Positions 34,422 to 46,139 are shown, numbered from the stretch's first letter. The stretch is 64,000 bases of DNA from Adiantum capillus-veneris (GCA_014529385.2 CM043967.1:10430001-10494000), one strand, 5' to 3'. Translations and numbers: made by a program. The notes: a model not told the origin generated them from the letters alone.

Positions 34422-34802
34422 GTGGTTGTAGTGAGAAAGTTATAAATCTAACTTTGTAGATTGCATGTTTTTAATAAATAATGTTTTTCTCTTAAAACTC
34501 TTAAAAAATAAAAATAACATCTTAATTTGGGTCCCTTAGATCAAGGGTTTCTTGTGTGGTTTCATGAAATATCTCTTATGAGAGGAGAGGTTGAGTAGTG
34601 ATTCTAGCAAGGGATCACGGGCACTCGATTGCACGCTATTGTCGATGATCTTTTGAGTGTAGCAAGCAGCCTTATTTAAAGACCTCATTGCTTGGCAGTA
34701 GCCCTGCTATACAAATGAGGGGTGTGGCTAGCACCGATCCAGCCTTAGGATCTTTAGCCTTGAGGCGGGCGTTGATCTGAAACACTGACCTTACTACAAA
34801 AA

Positions 34803-37704
34803 TGAAAAACACTTCTTCAGCTTCAACCAGCACTGTTGATGACCCTCAAGTCCGTCTTTTCGACCCTTCTTTCTTTTCAGTAGCTAGAAGTAGTCATAAT
34901 CTGTATCAAGAAAGATTTTAAGTTTTTAGCTAAGTCTAATTTGAAGAATTTGCATGTTTTTGGTGATGGTCCTATTCGTTGGGCTTCTTTTAAGAATGTC
35001 TTAGTTAGTACTCATTACACTAGTTCTTCCATAAAAGCCCTCAATCGTTTGAGGCGTTTAAGGAAAAAACATCTTGCGGTAGATCGTCCTCTAAGTCCGG
35101 TTCATACCTCTCAAGTTATTTATGTTATTTATAATATTCACGATAGTTCTATGACGTATGTTGGCCAAACCTTTCGAACAGCTTTTGTCCGTTTTCAGGA
35201 ACATGTAAGAGAAGCGAGAAAAGTTCAAAGTAAGAACACCGTACGTGAAAGTGTGAAACCCTTGTATGCGGCAATAGCAAAACATGGGTTTGAGTCTTTC
35301 CGTTGTTTTCCCATTGAGCACATAGAAGGTAATTTTAGAAACTCTAAAGAGTTGTATAAATCAGCGTGGCCTGGAGAATTGTTTTGGATGAGAACTTTGC
35401 ATACTTTTTTCCCTAAAGGTTTCAACTTGGAAGGAAAGTTTTCTTTACGTAAAAATAAGACAATTTACCATAAGAACCTATGCTTTGGCGAAGGCATCCC
35501 AAACCCGAGTTAGTTCTCTCTTCAAGTGAGTTTAAAAGAACTTGGATTCCTAAAGGTTCTCGTTCAGATCCGCCTTCTATCCCTGAAATCAATCCAGTTG
35601 TCTTGCACAACAGTATTTCTAGTAGAGTACAAGGTCTCCCCAGGGCTTCAATCTCTAGAATTGAGAGTGATGACCCTTCTAACCATAGAATTTTTACTTA
35701 TAGAGATTTCAAACGGAGATTGATTTACCTATCTAGAGCCATGGAATTGGGTTCTTTTTCTTATAAATTATTTGAAAGGTATAATATAAGGATCCTATTT
35801 AAGCTCTTGTATATCCTTGAGAACTACTCTTATGAAGATTTGGAGCTAAGAGACTCTCATAGTACTCAACTTCGAGTCGTGTTAGACAAATTTCTGAAGT
35901 CCAAATGTCCTAGTCTGAAAAATCCCTTGGTTGGAAAGAAAGATTTGTTGATAACTATCTTTACCTCCCCTGACTTAGACAAGATTGGATTAAGCTCTAT
36001 TTTGAGATCTCAAGAAGCTTTGGATGCTCTCCCTCCTTGTGTGAGAAAGGTATGGAACCATCCTGTTGTAGCTTTCAAATATGTGAAAACTTTAGGACAA
36101 AAAGCTTTCAACTATAGTGACATAGGACGTAATCTTAAAAAGCAAGAGAGGCTAGCAATCTCAAGTATCGATTGCCCTTGTAGTAAAACTGCCTTTTCTT
36201 CTTACGTAAATGGAGCTTTGGGTCATGTAGTTACTGCCGATTGTTCTATTCTTCCTTCGGATTCCTTGAAAGACCTTTTCTCAAGAGGTACTAAATATAG
36301 GCTCCCTTCCTCAAACGACTCTTGCCTTCTCAAAGCCATAGAAAAAGGAACTTCTAGTTTCGTAGTAAAGTTTGAGGAGTCTTTAGGAGTTCAAGGTATT
36401 TTTCCCATTGGAAGTCTGTAATTCTCAAGAAAGCTTCTTTGAAATTAGCATCTTGCTCTCGGAACGTTTCTTCAGGAAGGAATAGCTTATCTTCTTCTGA
36501 TCGTGATGCTCTTAGGAAATTTCATCGTGATTTTGTAATCTCTTATGTAGATAAGTGCTCTAATAACTTTGTTGTTACGTGCAAAAAGTTTTATTTAGAA
36601 TGCTTGTTAAGTGAAGTAAACTCTCAGACTTACAATGATTGTGATCTTTCAATGCAAGAGGTTATCTTGAAACATCAAGACTTTTGTAAGTCTTTTGGTT
36701 TCAAGTGCCAGCGTAAATTACGTTTTTTATATACCGTTTGGAAGTTCCACAAGAACCCTATAAAGCCTAGATTTATAGCTGCTTCTTGTAACACCTCTTT
36801 GACCGAGGTTTCCAAATGGCTTAGTTATTGTTTCAAAGCCATTTTACCTAGCGTAAATGAATTGTGGAAAAATATGCTAAAGGAAGCAGACGTACCTACC
36901 GATTCAAGTTGGATTTTAAATGATTCAGTAGGTGTGATTCCTGTTTTAAAGTTTTTGAACTCTTCAAGAATCCTTAAGGAGAAATCTTCTCCTTTATGTC
37001 TCCAAACTTTTGACTTTACAACGCTATACACGAAGCTAAATTTGGAGGACCTTAAATTTAGAGTCAAGTCTCTTATTTCAAAAGTTTTGCGTACAAGCTT
37101 AAGAAAGATAGGTACAAGGCATTGCTAGTAGAAAAGTCAGCCTTGAACTTTGACTTCTTATGGCTGAAAAATAAGAATGTAGATGTAGACAAAGGAAGAA
37201 AGAGATTCACCAGGATTGTAGATGACATGGACATCATATCTTGGTTATATATTTTTTTGGACAATTTATATATAATTATCGGCAACTCTCTTTTTAAGCA
37301 AACAATTGGTATCCCTATGGGCACCAATTGTGCTATTTTTCTTGTTAATTTCTATCTTTTTACTTATGAGTTTGGTTTTATGGAGCATCTTGTCCTTGCT
37401 AACACTTGCCCAATATTTTTGCACAAGTTATGCAATGTAAGACGCTTTGTAGATGATTTTTTTGTCCCTGACGTTCCTTCTTTTCAAGATTTTATGTACT
37501 TGAATTCGAGTTTTGTAGACGGAAGAATTTATCCCAAAGAGTTTTGTGAACTTAACTGTACCACAAATAGTGATTGTTGTGCCTTTTTAGACCTTAAGAT
37601 TTTTCAGACTCCCTTGGGATTAGAAGTAGATATCTATGATAAGCGCCTTGAACCAGAATATGCCAATCTAAAAATCATACGTATGCCTCACATTTCTCTT
37701 TTAG
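34803..37704 (+). pseudogene. PLE polyprotein: N-terminal GIY-YIG, CxC motif, reverse transcriptase
   Basis: Probable start MKNTSSASTSTVDD at 34803; the frame shifts near 34918 into KFLAKSNLKNLHVFGDG. GIY-YIG domain at about 35100-35450: VIYVIYN...MTYVGQTFRTAFVRFQEHV, then AIAKHGFESFRCF and WPGELFWMRTLH (candidate catalytic Glu). After a frameshift near 35500 comes the CxC block CPCSKTAFSSYVNGALGHVV followed by TADCSILPSD and LFSRGTKYRLPS (about 36170-36315). After another near 36420 come VDKCSNNFVVTCKKFY, FLYTVWKFHKNPIKPRFI and FDFTTLYTKL (RT motif A). A last frameshift near 37120 leads to IGIPMGTNCA (B), VRRFVDDFF (C, DD kept) and CAFLDLKIFQTP (D). It ends IIRMPHISLLAK at the LINE junction. 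Such enzymes prime from an endonuclease nick; this copy is inactive. Confidence 0.87.
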
Positions 37705-37995
37705 CTAAGTGTTCCTCCGTGCAAGTGGGCTGGTGTTGCTCCAGACCTCTCCACAGTTGCTCCCAAGAGCGAAGCAGTCTCATAGCAAAATGATCCTCCA
37801 GTCTCTTGCTCAGACCAACTCTACGCATCTCTGTAAAGATCCATCTGATGGAAGGTCTCCAAGGGCCTCCTGCCTGAGGCACTCCAACTCTAAGCCGCTG
37901 AAGCAAAAACTCCTTCCAGGGCTCCTCCCCTGGAACCAGTTCTCTGACAACAAACTTCCCAAGAAGGGCTTTGCACTGGTGTGTCGGGTCTATGA

Positions 37996-38029
<34 letters not shown>

Positions 38030-38346
38030 CCCCGAGAACAAGGTAGAGTGATGACTGCCAGGCTACCTTGGCCCGGGCTATCTGAATGTCGCACCCTGAT
38101 GAAAGAAAGTTGTTCTCGATCAGCCTCTCTAACTGGATGATGCAGGAGCTCGAAAAGATCCAACCTGATGTAATGTACCGCATAGTAGCCAACAACACCT
38201 GGTTGGCCACTGCACCTCTGCCTGCCAAAGAGAGTCGTGCTGACCTCCATTGTAGCAACTTCCTCCTGATGGACAGGAGGAGGGGAGCAATCTGCTACTC
38301 AGGAGACAAGTCCAGGCCAACCTGACAGCCCAAGTAGCGAATTGCA
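37705..38346 (-). mobile_element. Internal fragment of an L1-type LINE
   Basis: Minus-strand piece of the same LINE family, equivalent to 52720-53320: RRVGLSKRLEDHFAMRLLRS, LIENNFLSSGCDIQIARAKV, ARLSLAGRGAVANQVLLAT. Both ends fall inside ORF2, and there is no poly(A) or visible TSD. It is not an ordinary 5'-truncated insertion and more likely arrived by rearrangement or filler capture. It contains a 31-base C run (37996-38026) where the sister copies have only short C runs (for example gatcccggccctccc at 53002). Confidence 0.85.
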
Positions 38347-38659
38347 GTCCATGACCACCATCAACCTAGACTAGCTTAGCTCAACCATACATCAGCTTGG
38401 ACGAATAGACCAGATGAGGATGAGTAGACGGGGTGACTTGACTAGATGAGTAGACAGGACGAGCTGATAGGATGATTGAATAGGACGAGAGAACATGTCG
38501 AGTAGACAAGGCAGTAAACTAACTTGCACTAGCTGAACCTTAAGCAAAATGGACCAGTTGAGTTATGGAGACCTTGATGCTTGAGAGAGATTTTAGTTGA
38601 GGTCCCTCCGGGCATGCCAAAAAAATGAGACCACCTGTAGAAGGAAAAGTGCAATGTGT
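38347..38659. other. Spacer with short degenerate repeats, no gene seen
   Basis: Contains several variants of gatgagtagacaggacga (about 38415-38510), then unassigned sequence up to the gypsy LTR. Confidence 0.6.
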
Positions 38660-38795
38660 TGTGAGGATTAGTGGTGCTAATCCTATAATTAAGACTAAAG
38701 CTTCATACTTAAGATCAAATTGAAACTCAAGAGATTGAATGTGTGTTTGATGGATTGAATGAATGCTTTAAAAACTGAGTACAATAGGCTTTAAA
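38660..38795 (-). repeat. LTR fragment
   Basis: tgtgaggattagtggtgcta and the following 130 bases match the start of the LTR at 45168, then similarity ends near the second ggctttaaaaactc. The rest of this LTR is lost. Confidence 0.8.
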
Positions 38796-38957
38796 AACTC
38801 AATTGATTATGAGAAGTTAATGAATACAAAAATTCATCCAATAATAATTTCTACATCTGCATCAAAGATCGTATTCTCTTCATAGTACACTGTATCATGC
38901 TGCTTGACTTATACACGTGAGGCTTGAATCACTTGTTCCGCATGATAAAGCCCGTGT

Positions 38958-38974
38958 AAAACTGGTTCACGTCC
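38958..38974. repeat. Target-site duplication of LINE copy 2 (left)
   Basis: aaactggttcacgtcc is repeated with one change (aaactggtccacgtcc) at 43685-43700 after the LINE poly(A). Joining across it restores the gypsy reading FKDGRGPVLHGLYHAEQV. Confidence 0.88.
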
Positions 38975-41900
38975 GATACACAAACCAGGAAGCTTGCTAC
39001 TGCTAACGCCTCCCCCTCCCCCCTCCCCCCCTCTCTTGCTGCCCTCACTCTGCCCCCCCTCCCGCCTGTCCTCCTCGCGCGCGGTAGCCCACCAGCTCCC
39101 CGCCCCCCTGCTGCGTGCTGCATCTCCCGTGCCACCACCCCCCCCCCCCCCCCCCCACCCGCTGCCCTCTCGTGCCGCCACTCCCCCGCCCGCTGCCTCT
39201 TGAGCTGCCGCCCCCCTGTCCGCCTTAACCCCCCCCCCCCCGGCCTTCCTATTTCCCGAAGTCTCCCTGCAATTGGCTCTGGCGGCATTGTTCTTTGGAC
39301 AGTGCTCAGTTGCAGAGGTTTTTTCTCCTTCCGCTTCTTCGCCACAGCAGTAGACACAGATGGAGGCTCCAGCTCCGCCACAGAGGGACTCGTCCGAAGC
39401 CCCCTCGCCCGACCCCGTTGAGCCTACCATTCGACTTGCTCTTTCACCGATAGAGCAAGCGAGCCTTGCCGCAGAGGTAGAGCGCTTGCAGGCGACTTCT
39501 GTTATCTGCAAGATTCTCGGCACCCGACCTAGCAGAGGAGAGCTGCGTGACCTTCTCCAGGCCCGCCTTCTCGCAGAGGTGGGCAAGATCTTGGACGTAT
39601 AGATACTCGGACGAGGTTACTATCAGATCGAGTTTGAAACCTCCGAGATGGCGTTGCATGGGGTTGTGCTGGCAGCTTGGGAGAGGTTTTGTATGACTCT
39701 GAGGGTCTCGGATGTTTGGCAGCACTCTAGTTTTGTGAGGCCCCAAGACAGCCTTGCCTTCTCTTGCTCGGACCGCAGAGTGGGAGGAGTGAATCTATCA
39801 CGGATAGATCGCTTCTACACTAGTGACCACTTCAGTGACTTGGGAGGGACAATTGGCATTCTGGCAGGGACTTGCTTCTCGGACCATGCACCAGTGAGCC
39901 TCACAGTGGCAGACAGGCAGAGGAGAGGGAGCACGATGCTTCGCATCTTAGAGAGGGTCTAGTTTGACTCTGTACTCAGAGAGCGAGTAGAGGCTCTCTG
40001 GACAGAGAGCTTGGACAGGCAGGATTCTCCTGCTGACAGAGTGGCCTCAGGACTAGCTTAGATTAGCTGTTTCTTTCTCCAGGAGTCTTTGGTTCGCTGG
40101 GCTGCAGCGAGAGAGGAGGAGCAGCGTCTCAGACGGGGCATTGCTTCGTTACAGAGGATGCAGGAGCAGCATCCAGACAGTCCTTGGTTGGAGGAGCAGC
40201 TACAACAGGCTCGACAAGAGCTTGCTAGCACAGAGGAGAGGCGACACGAGTTTGCTTTCCACCGACAGGCATCTCAGTGGACACAGGTGGGCGACAAGTG
40301 ACTGGTGCTTTCTTTGAGGTAGTGGGACCTCGGCACTTGCATGCCAAGGTCAGTCAGTTGCGTATGCCCGATGGGTCAGTTGCTTCTAAGCCCGAGGATA
40401 TGCGTGCAATTACTACTGACTTTTACTGTGAGTTACTGTCCGCAGACTCCAGAGCCTCAGTCAGAGCGTTAGGATGCATGTAGGGAGCAGGTTTTGGGCA
40501 CAGATGCCTTGTCTTGTGACTCAGGAGATGCATCAGAGGCTTGAGCTGCCACTTCAGCTGGAGGAGCTGCACATAGCTCTTAGGGCCCTCCCCCGTGGTA
40601 GTTGTCCAGGTGAGGATGGGCTGACTCCCAGTTGTTTCTTGGAGTACTGGGACCTGCTTGCCCCAGATCTCTGTAGTGCTTTTCAATACATTTTACACAC
40701 AGGAGTGATGCCTGAGAGCATGAGTGAGGGCTTGATCTACCTCATTCCCAAGGAGGGTGGCTCCTTGGATGAGATTCGATAGTGGCGCCCCATCACCATC
40801 CTGAACTCAGCCTACAAAATTCTTGCCAAGGCTCTGAGTTTGAGGATCCAGCGACCTCTAGAGAGCCTTATACATGGGACCCAGACTGGTTTTGTCAATG
40901 AGCGTAGTATCCTTGACAACATCTTTACTTTTTGGGAGGCTTCTGCCTTAGCTAGGCTTCGTGGTGAAGATTTGGTGATTCTTCTTCTCGATTTTGAGAA
41001 GGCCTACGACAGAGTCGACTGGGAATTTTTGGAGGGCACTCTATGCAGGATGGGCTTCTTAGATGCTTGGATGAGAGGGGTGTCAGCTTTGTACAGATGA
41101 GCACACAGTCAAGTACTTTTGTCAGGAGGTAGAGGCGATCGTTTCATGCTCACACTTTCGGTCAGACAGGGCTGCCCTCTTGCCCCCTTCCTCTTTCTGT
41201 TCTATGCTGAGGCGATGAGCAGGTTCTTGGTGTCGCAGCAAGTTGGTTTGCGGGGCTTAGCACTTCCTATTCGGAGAGATGAGCTACTGGACATTGAGTT
41301 TCCTGACGACTCAGCCTTGTACTTGGATGGCCAGGAGGCGAACCTTCACAAGTGTGAGCAGGCTCTTGAGACCTTTTGTTGTGCATCTGGCGCACTGATC
41401 AACTGGAGACAGACAGTGGCTTTTCGGTTGGTAGTGCTCCTGTGCCCGATTGGATGCCAGGTGAGGGTTTTAGGTGGATTCCCCCAGGGACTGCAGTTCG
41501 GTACTTGGGCTTTCAGGTTGGTCTGGACTTGTCTCCGAGCAGCAGATTGCTCCCCTCCTCCTGTCTATCGGGAGGAAGTTGTTACACTGGAGCTCAGCAC
41601 GACTTTCTTTGGCTGGCAGAGTAGTAGTGGCCAACCAGGTGTTGTTGGCGACTATGTGGTACATCACTTCTTCTTGAGTTCTTGTATCAGCCAAGTAGAG
41701 AGGCCGATCAGGAACTTCCTTTGGTCAGGACGTGACACTCAGATAGCCCGAGCCAAAGTGGCTTGGCAGGTCATCACTCTTCCTTGTTCACAGGGAGGGC
41801 TTGGGATCATTGACCCAGCACAGCAGAGCAGAGCAGAGCCCTTCTTGGGAAGTTCATAGTCAGAGGACTTCTTCCAGGTGAGGAGTCCTGGAAGGAGTTG

Positions 41901-43684
41901 TTGCTACAGCGGCTTCGTGCTGGGGTGCCTCAGGCTGGAGGCCCCTGGCGACCTTCGACTAGATGGATCTTCACAGAGATGCGCAGAGTTGGTTTGAGCA
42001 GGAGACTGGAAGACCGCTTCGCTGTGAGTTTGCTTCGATCTTGGGAGCTCTTGCGGCGAGGCCTGGAGCAGAGACAACCTACTTGCACGGAGGAGTGCCT
42101 ACGGCAGCCCCTTGTCTGGAACCCCATGGTTAGCACTCAGAGAGGCCACTTGGTTGGTAGTCGGCCTCATGTTTCCTGGGTCCCATGGCAGTGGGTCCAA
42201 CGCGCTCTTTAGGTGACTGGTTAGAGTTCACAGGCTTGTCAGAGGAGGTGTAGGATTTCCAGCTACAGGGCATGAGAGGGGTGTAGAGCATGTGCCAGGA
42301 CATCTCAGAAGCAATTCTAGTTGAGTGGCTCATGCCTCTCGATCCAGTAGCACCCAAGTGGATGGGAGCCTTCACACGACTGGAGGTTCTCATCTCAGGC
42401 AGGGCCTGCTTAGAGACTGTTCCATCCCTTTTCTTCGAGCTTCAAGGTGGGGGACGCTGTAAAGGGCCTGCTCAGAGACTGTTCCATCCCTTTTCTTTGA
42501 GCTTCAGGGTGGGGGACGCTTACAGCGAGTTGCAGTAGAGGCCCCGCAGGTGGCAAAGTGCTGTTTTCAGAGGATCTGAGTAGTGGGCATCTGTGGGAAG
42601 ACCTGTGTCATCGATCCTGACCGAGCAGCTCTTGAGACTGGGCACTGGAGGCTGTGGGCTTGGGAGTGCTGTCCACTGGCATGAGTATAGTGGGATCCTG
42701 GTGAGTGGCTCTGGAGGGACCCTTTCTCTTCTGCAGACCACCAATGCATCCCGTTCTTTCAGTACACTGGTCGACTGGGACGTCATATACTAGCAGCACA
42801 CAGAGAGGCCCGCCCCGCTGCAGCACCTCATTGGTAGGAGGAGGGTCTCACAGCTGAGTTCTTGGCAGCCTTCTGGGAGAGGTTGTGGGACTCTAGACAG
42901 TCCAGACGAGTCACCTTGTTTCAGTGGCTGGTTGCACACAGAGCTACAGCAGTTGGGAGCTGGCTAGTGCATAGTGGTCTTCCGGCCGCATGTGCAGCTT
43001 GTGACCATCTTGTGGAGAGTCAGCGTCACTGTCTTTGGGACTGTCCTTCGGCACAACAGGTGTGGCTTCGAGTTCTTCGGCTGATGCTTTCTCTCTCCAC
43101 GGCTCGATAGTACACTTGGGGAGCAGCGGCTTGGTCCACCCTCACGGGCCCGACACTTCAGTTTGAGCTATCTTCCACCAGTAGGATGATAGTGATACAG
43201 GAGGGGCGACCTACACTCCAGCCTGCCACAGAGCTTACTCCACAGGAGTGGTGCAATGAAAGAGAGGAGTGTCGGGAGCTCATCAATGGCCTGACTCTCT
43301 GGTTCATCTGGCGGGCCCGTTGCTTCCGCATCTTTGAGGCTCGCCCTGTGCCACCAGCAGAGACTGTTCGCGATTTTTGGCTAGAGATGATCCACACTTT
43401 TAGAGGACAGCTCGAGGGACTACAGGGCAGCTCCGACCGCATGCGGAGCCCAAAGAGGCTTTCCTTCGACTCTGGCGTCCTGGGCCTTTCTTCACCATGG
43501 TCCAGGGTGTACTCCAATGGCACTACCGACCACCTGTGTGGCTTTTCCCTCCCCCCATTTCTTGATTTAGTCCCATTGTACATATGGTGGTTTTTTCATT
43601 GGGAGAGTCTCCCACCTTGGTTGTTGTAGCCCTATGGACAGTTTCAGTAACTAATAGAAGGATCTCTTTCTCGGGAAAAAAAAA
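38975..43684 (+). mobile_element. L1-type LINE, copy 2, internally deleted
   Basis: GC-rich 5' region with long C and CT runs, ORF1 start at 39360, ORF2 through 43565, 3' UTR and poly(A) 43674-43684. Compared with copy 1, about 2.6 kb (ORF1 second half through mid-endonuclease) is missing at 39654. It has neither the hAT-like insertions nor the 975-bp amplification. Confidence 0.9.
39360..43565 (+). pseudogene. Fused remnant of LINE ORF1 and ORF2
   Basis: Begins MEAPAPPQRDSSEAPSPD as in copy 1. A TAG follows KILDV at 39600 where copy 1 has CAG. At 39654 GYYQIEFETSEMA jumps to LHGVVLAAWERFC of the endonuclease, a clean deletion joint. RT blocks follow: PKEGGSLDEIR then a TAG where copy 1 has Leu (TTG), LILLLDFEKAYDRVDWEFL, RQGCPLAPFLF, and FPDDSALYLDG, where FPDD replaces FADD. 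The zf-RVT-like end is at 42862-43110 (CAACDHLVES, RHCLWDCP). The frame ends TGA 43563-43565. Several stops and frameshifts make it non-functional. Confidence 0.85.
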
Positions 43685-43700
43685 AAACTGGTCCACGTCC

Positions 43701-45000
43701 ATCTTTGAACAAATTGATAGTATGTCCTTGAAAGCTAATAGCTGAATCATATTGAAATAACCAATGCTGACCAAGAATTATGTCGTAATAGGATAAAGGC
43801 ATGACCTCAAAATCGAGTTGATCTGCATATTGAACGGCAATTGTCGAACTGTTTCATTACAAGTTAAAATTGACCGAGCTGCTAATTCCACATCATATAA
43901 GTGAGATGTCTTCTGAGTTGGTAAACCAAGGTGTCAAACTATCTAAGTGCTGACAAATTAGCATTCGCTATCCACTAACATTGATGGATCGACCATTGAG
44001 AGTTCCAAGAAGACTCAAAACTTGCTTTGAAAGAGGCTCCAAAACTGAAGAATTGCATTGAGCATGCTTCATAAGAATAGTTGTATCCTCTGAGACATGA
44101 ATTGTATTGACCACTGATTTTCCTTTTATTTTTAGCAGAAGCTGATTGTTCAGCATTCGATGATGTTTCCGCGTTGGAATTTCTTTTCAAATTAAACGGG
44201 TTTGGTTTCGTTGGACATTGATACCATCTATGGTCACCACCGCAAATTGTACATAATCCATCCTTCTTTGAAGTCGAAGAAGCATTTGACGAAGAGCCTT
44301 GTTGAGTATTGGAATGCCGGTCTTGAGAAAAATCACGTCCTTTACCACGATTTAGTGAAGGAACATTTGAAGAAGATCTGCTTTGAGATTGTCGATCTTG
44401 AGGAATGAACCGTGAAGTTGAATAAGGCTCTGGGTCTTGCTGTCTAAACTGAGATTGATGCTATTGACTTCGGCTATAGCTTTCTATACGATCGCGCTGT
44501 GAAAAGCGAGCGCTATTTGAACCAGGGAGAAAATTCCGTGTAGGACGCCAATATCGCCAAGGCGCTTCACATAGGCTATTGCAGCATCAAAGGTGGTAGG
44601 GTTGTATTGTGCACATCGTCCTTCAGGTTGGGTTTGAGTCCGTCGATAAAGCTGTGAAGTTTATCAGAGGGACTAAGAGTCTCTATCTCTATGATATACG
44701 CGGCCAAGGAACCTGTTTGGCTCAGGCGGCGAAGAGAGGACCGGGCATGAAAATCTACATTGGCAGGTTCGAACGCCTTGCAAACAGCACACCGGAATTT
44801 ATCCCAAGAAGATGTGTGTTTACGGTCAGCAAAATGTCGTTTCCATTAAAGAAATGTTGTGTCCTTGAGCAGAGAACTAGCAAGTGCAACCTTTTTACTC
44901 TCTACTAAGTCCGAAGCCGGCAGTGAAAAGGCACATAACAAATCACCAACATTACTTGTTCACTGGTACGTCCGCACACACATCCGTTTGCTATCTATTG
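43701..45000 (-). pseudogene. Gypsy gag and protease remnant
   Basis: Minus strand from high to low: SDKLHSFIDGLKPNLKDDV (gag), a Ser/Gln/Arg-rich stretch, zinc knuckle CTICGGDHRWYQC (CX2CX3HX4C) near 44240, then YYDIILGQHWLFQYDSA and HTINLFKDGRGPV, the end of a gypsy aspartic protease. Frames are broken in several places. The joint with 38974 through the LINE TSD continues the reading to a stop near 38909. No pol remains. Confidence 0.75.
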
Positions 45001-45152
45001 CAGTTACAAGAGAATAGAACTAGATGTGAGTTACCTCATGCCTGCATGCTCGCGGATACCACCGTTCTGTTGTTGCCATGCAACTCCAGAAAGGGGGTAG
45101 AGTGTAGCGGTGAGGGTGAGAGGCTCACAACCTTCGGTTCCTGGAAAAAAAT

Positions 45153-45166
45153 TTGCTCTGATACCA
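45153..45166 (-). promoter_or_regulatory. Primer-binding site (initiator-Met tRNA)
   Basis: Plus ttgctctgatacca is TGGTATCAGAGCAA on the minus strand, an exact match to the usual Met-tRNA primer site, next to the LTR at 45168. Confidence 0.85.
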
Positions 45167-45167
45167 A

Positions 45168-45593
45168 TGTGAGGATTAGTGGTGCTAATCTTATAATTAA
45201 GACTAAAACTTCATACTTAAGATCAAACTGAGACTCAAGAGACTGAATGTGTTTGATTGATTGAATGAATGCTTTAAAATCTGAAAACAATAGGCTTCTT
45301 AAATAGGAGACGAAGAGACATAAATGAAAAGACACGTCTCATGGTGAAGAGACGCCATTTTAGATGTAAAGACATCCTTTCGGCGAAGAGCTACAACCAT
45401 TGGACAAAGAGTCACAACCATAGAGCGAAGGGGTGTGACCAGTCGTCGAAGGAGTGTGGCTTTTGGCGAAGAGGCATGTCTCTTGAGCGAAGGGCTGTGA
45501 CCATCCAAGCGTAGGGATTCTCCTTGGCATGGCACTTTGCGTATCTGCGACTAGGAGTAGATGTAATATTGTAACATAGTCACAATCATGACA
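45168..45593 (-). repeat. 5' LTR of the gypsy element (426 bp)
   Basis: Plus strand starts tgtgaggattag and ends gtcacaatcatgaca, TG...CA. The terminal 15 bases differ at one position from those of the LTR at 29008-29403. Confidence 0.85.
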
Positions 45594-46139
45594 TGTGATG
45601 TGTGCTTTTTGTGGCATAGTGTGCATAAAATATCACTTTTAATGAACTACACAATGACAATTGCAAGATAACCATGAAAAAGAAACTCACTGGCAGACAC
45701 GATATATTGGTACTGAAACCTCAGTTGAACCCATCAACTCACAATGGAATCATAATCTACAACTATCCGGGAACACCTCGCAGCTCTAGACCAAGGACCA
45801 ACAAGATATTATGGAGACGTAAATGCTCAAGAGTGTATGGCTATGGTACTTTGCGACGGACTCAAGACTCTATACCAAGCTAGACTACTAATAAATCAAG
45901 GCTGATGTCATTCATAGTATATTAAAGAGCAAAATATCTAGTGGAAAAGATAAGCTTAGCAGACTGTGGTGAATGTCACAACTTGATGACGTGTGGCATG
46001 ACCTTATTGGATGGATAGAATCGGCTCGGATGCAAAGGACCAAAATCTGACAATGTGAACCTGTGATTTGCAGCAGGATTTGCGCCCGCGCTTTGTAACG
46101 GGCAACCAGGATCATGTGGCATGCTACCACCTGTAGACG
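45594..46139. other. Unassigned sequence, no gene seen
   Basis: Only short frames without recognisable motifs. Confidence 0.5.

Larger units (their letters stand above)
34260..37704 (+). mobile_element. Penelope-like element with permuted domains, 3'-truncated
   Basis: Plus-strand retroelement lying between the chromovirus integrase fragment and a LINE fragment at 37705. The left end is approximate: AT-rich sequence from about 34260, then coding from 34803. Domain order is GIY-YIG endonuclease, CxC/GHV block, then RT, the reverse of canonical Penelope elements with C-terminal GIY-YIG. The RT thumb and 3' terminus are missing. No pseudo-LTR, TSD or hammerhead core was found by eye. Confidence 0.85.
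38660..45593 (-). mobile_element. Gypsy-type LTR retrotransposon, deleted, host of LINE copy 2
   Basis: High-coordinate LTR 45168-45593 with PBS 45153-45166; the low-coordinate LTR survives only as 38660 to about 38795. Internal minus-strand sequence encodes gag with a zinc knuckle and a protease-like segment, then passes almost directly to the LTR fragment, so RT, RNase H and integrase are deleted. LINE copy 2 (38975-43684) sits in the protease region with a 17-bp TSD. The LTR and leader resemble the element at 1-29403. Confidence 0.8.

Noticed and set aside
34260-34802. Hammerhead ribozyme upstream of the PLE ORF
   Set aside because: No CTGATGA...GAA core with flanking stems was found by eye on either strand; a covariance-model search would be decisive.
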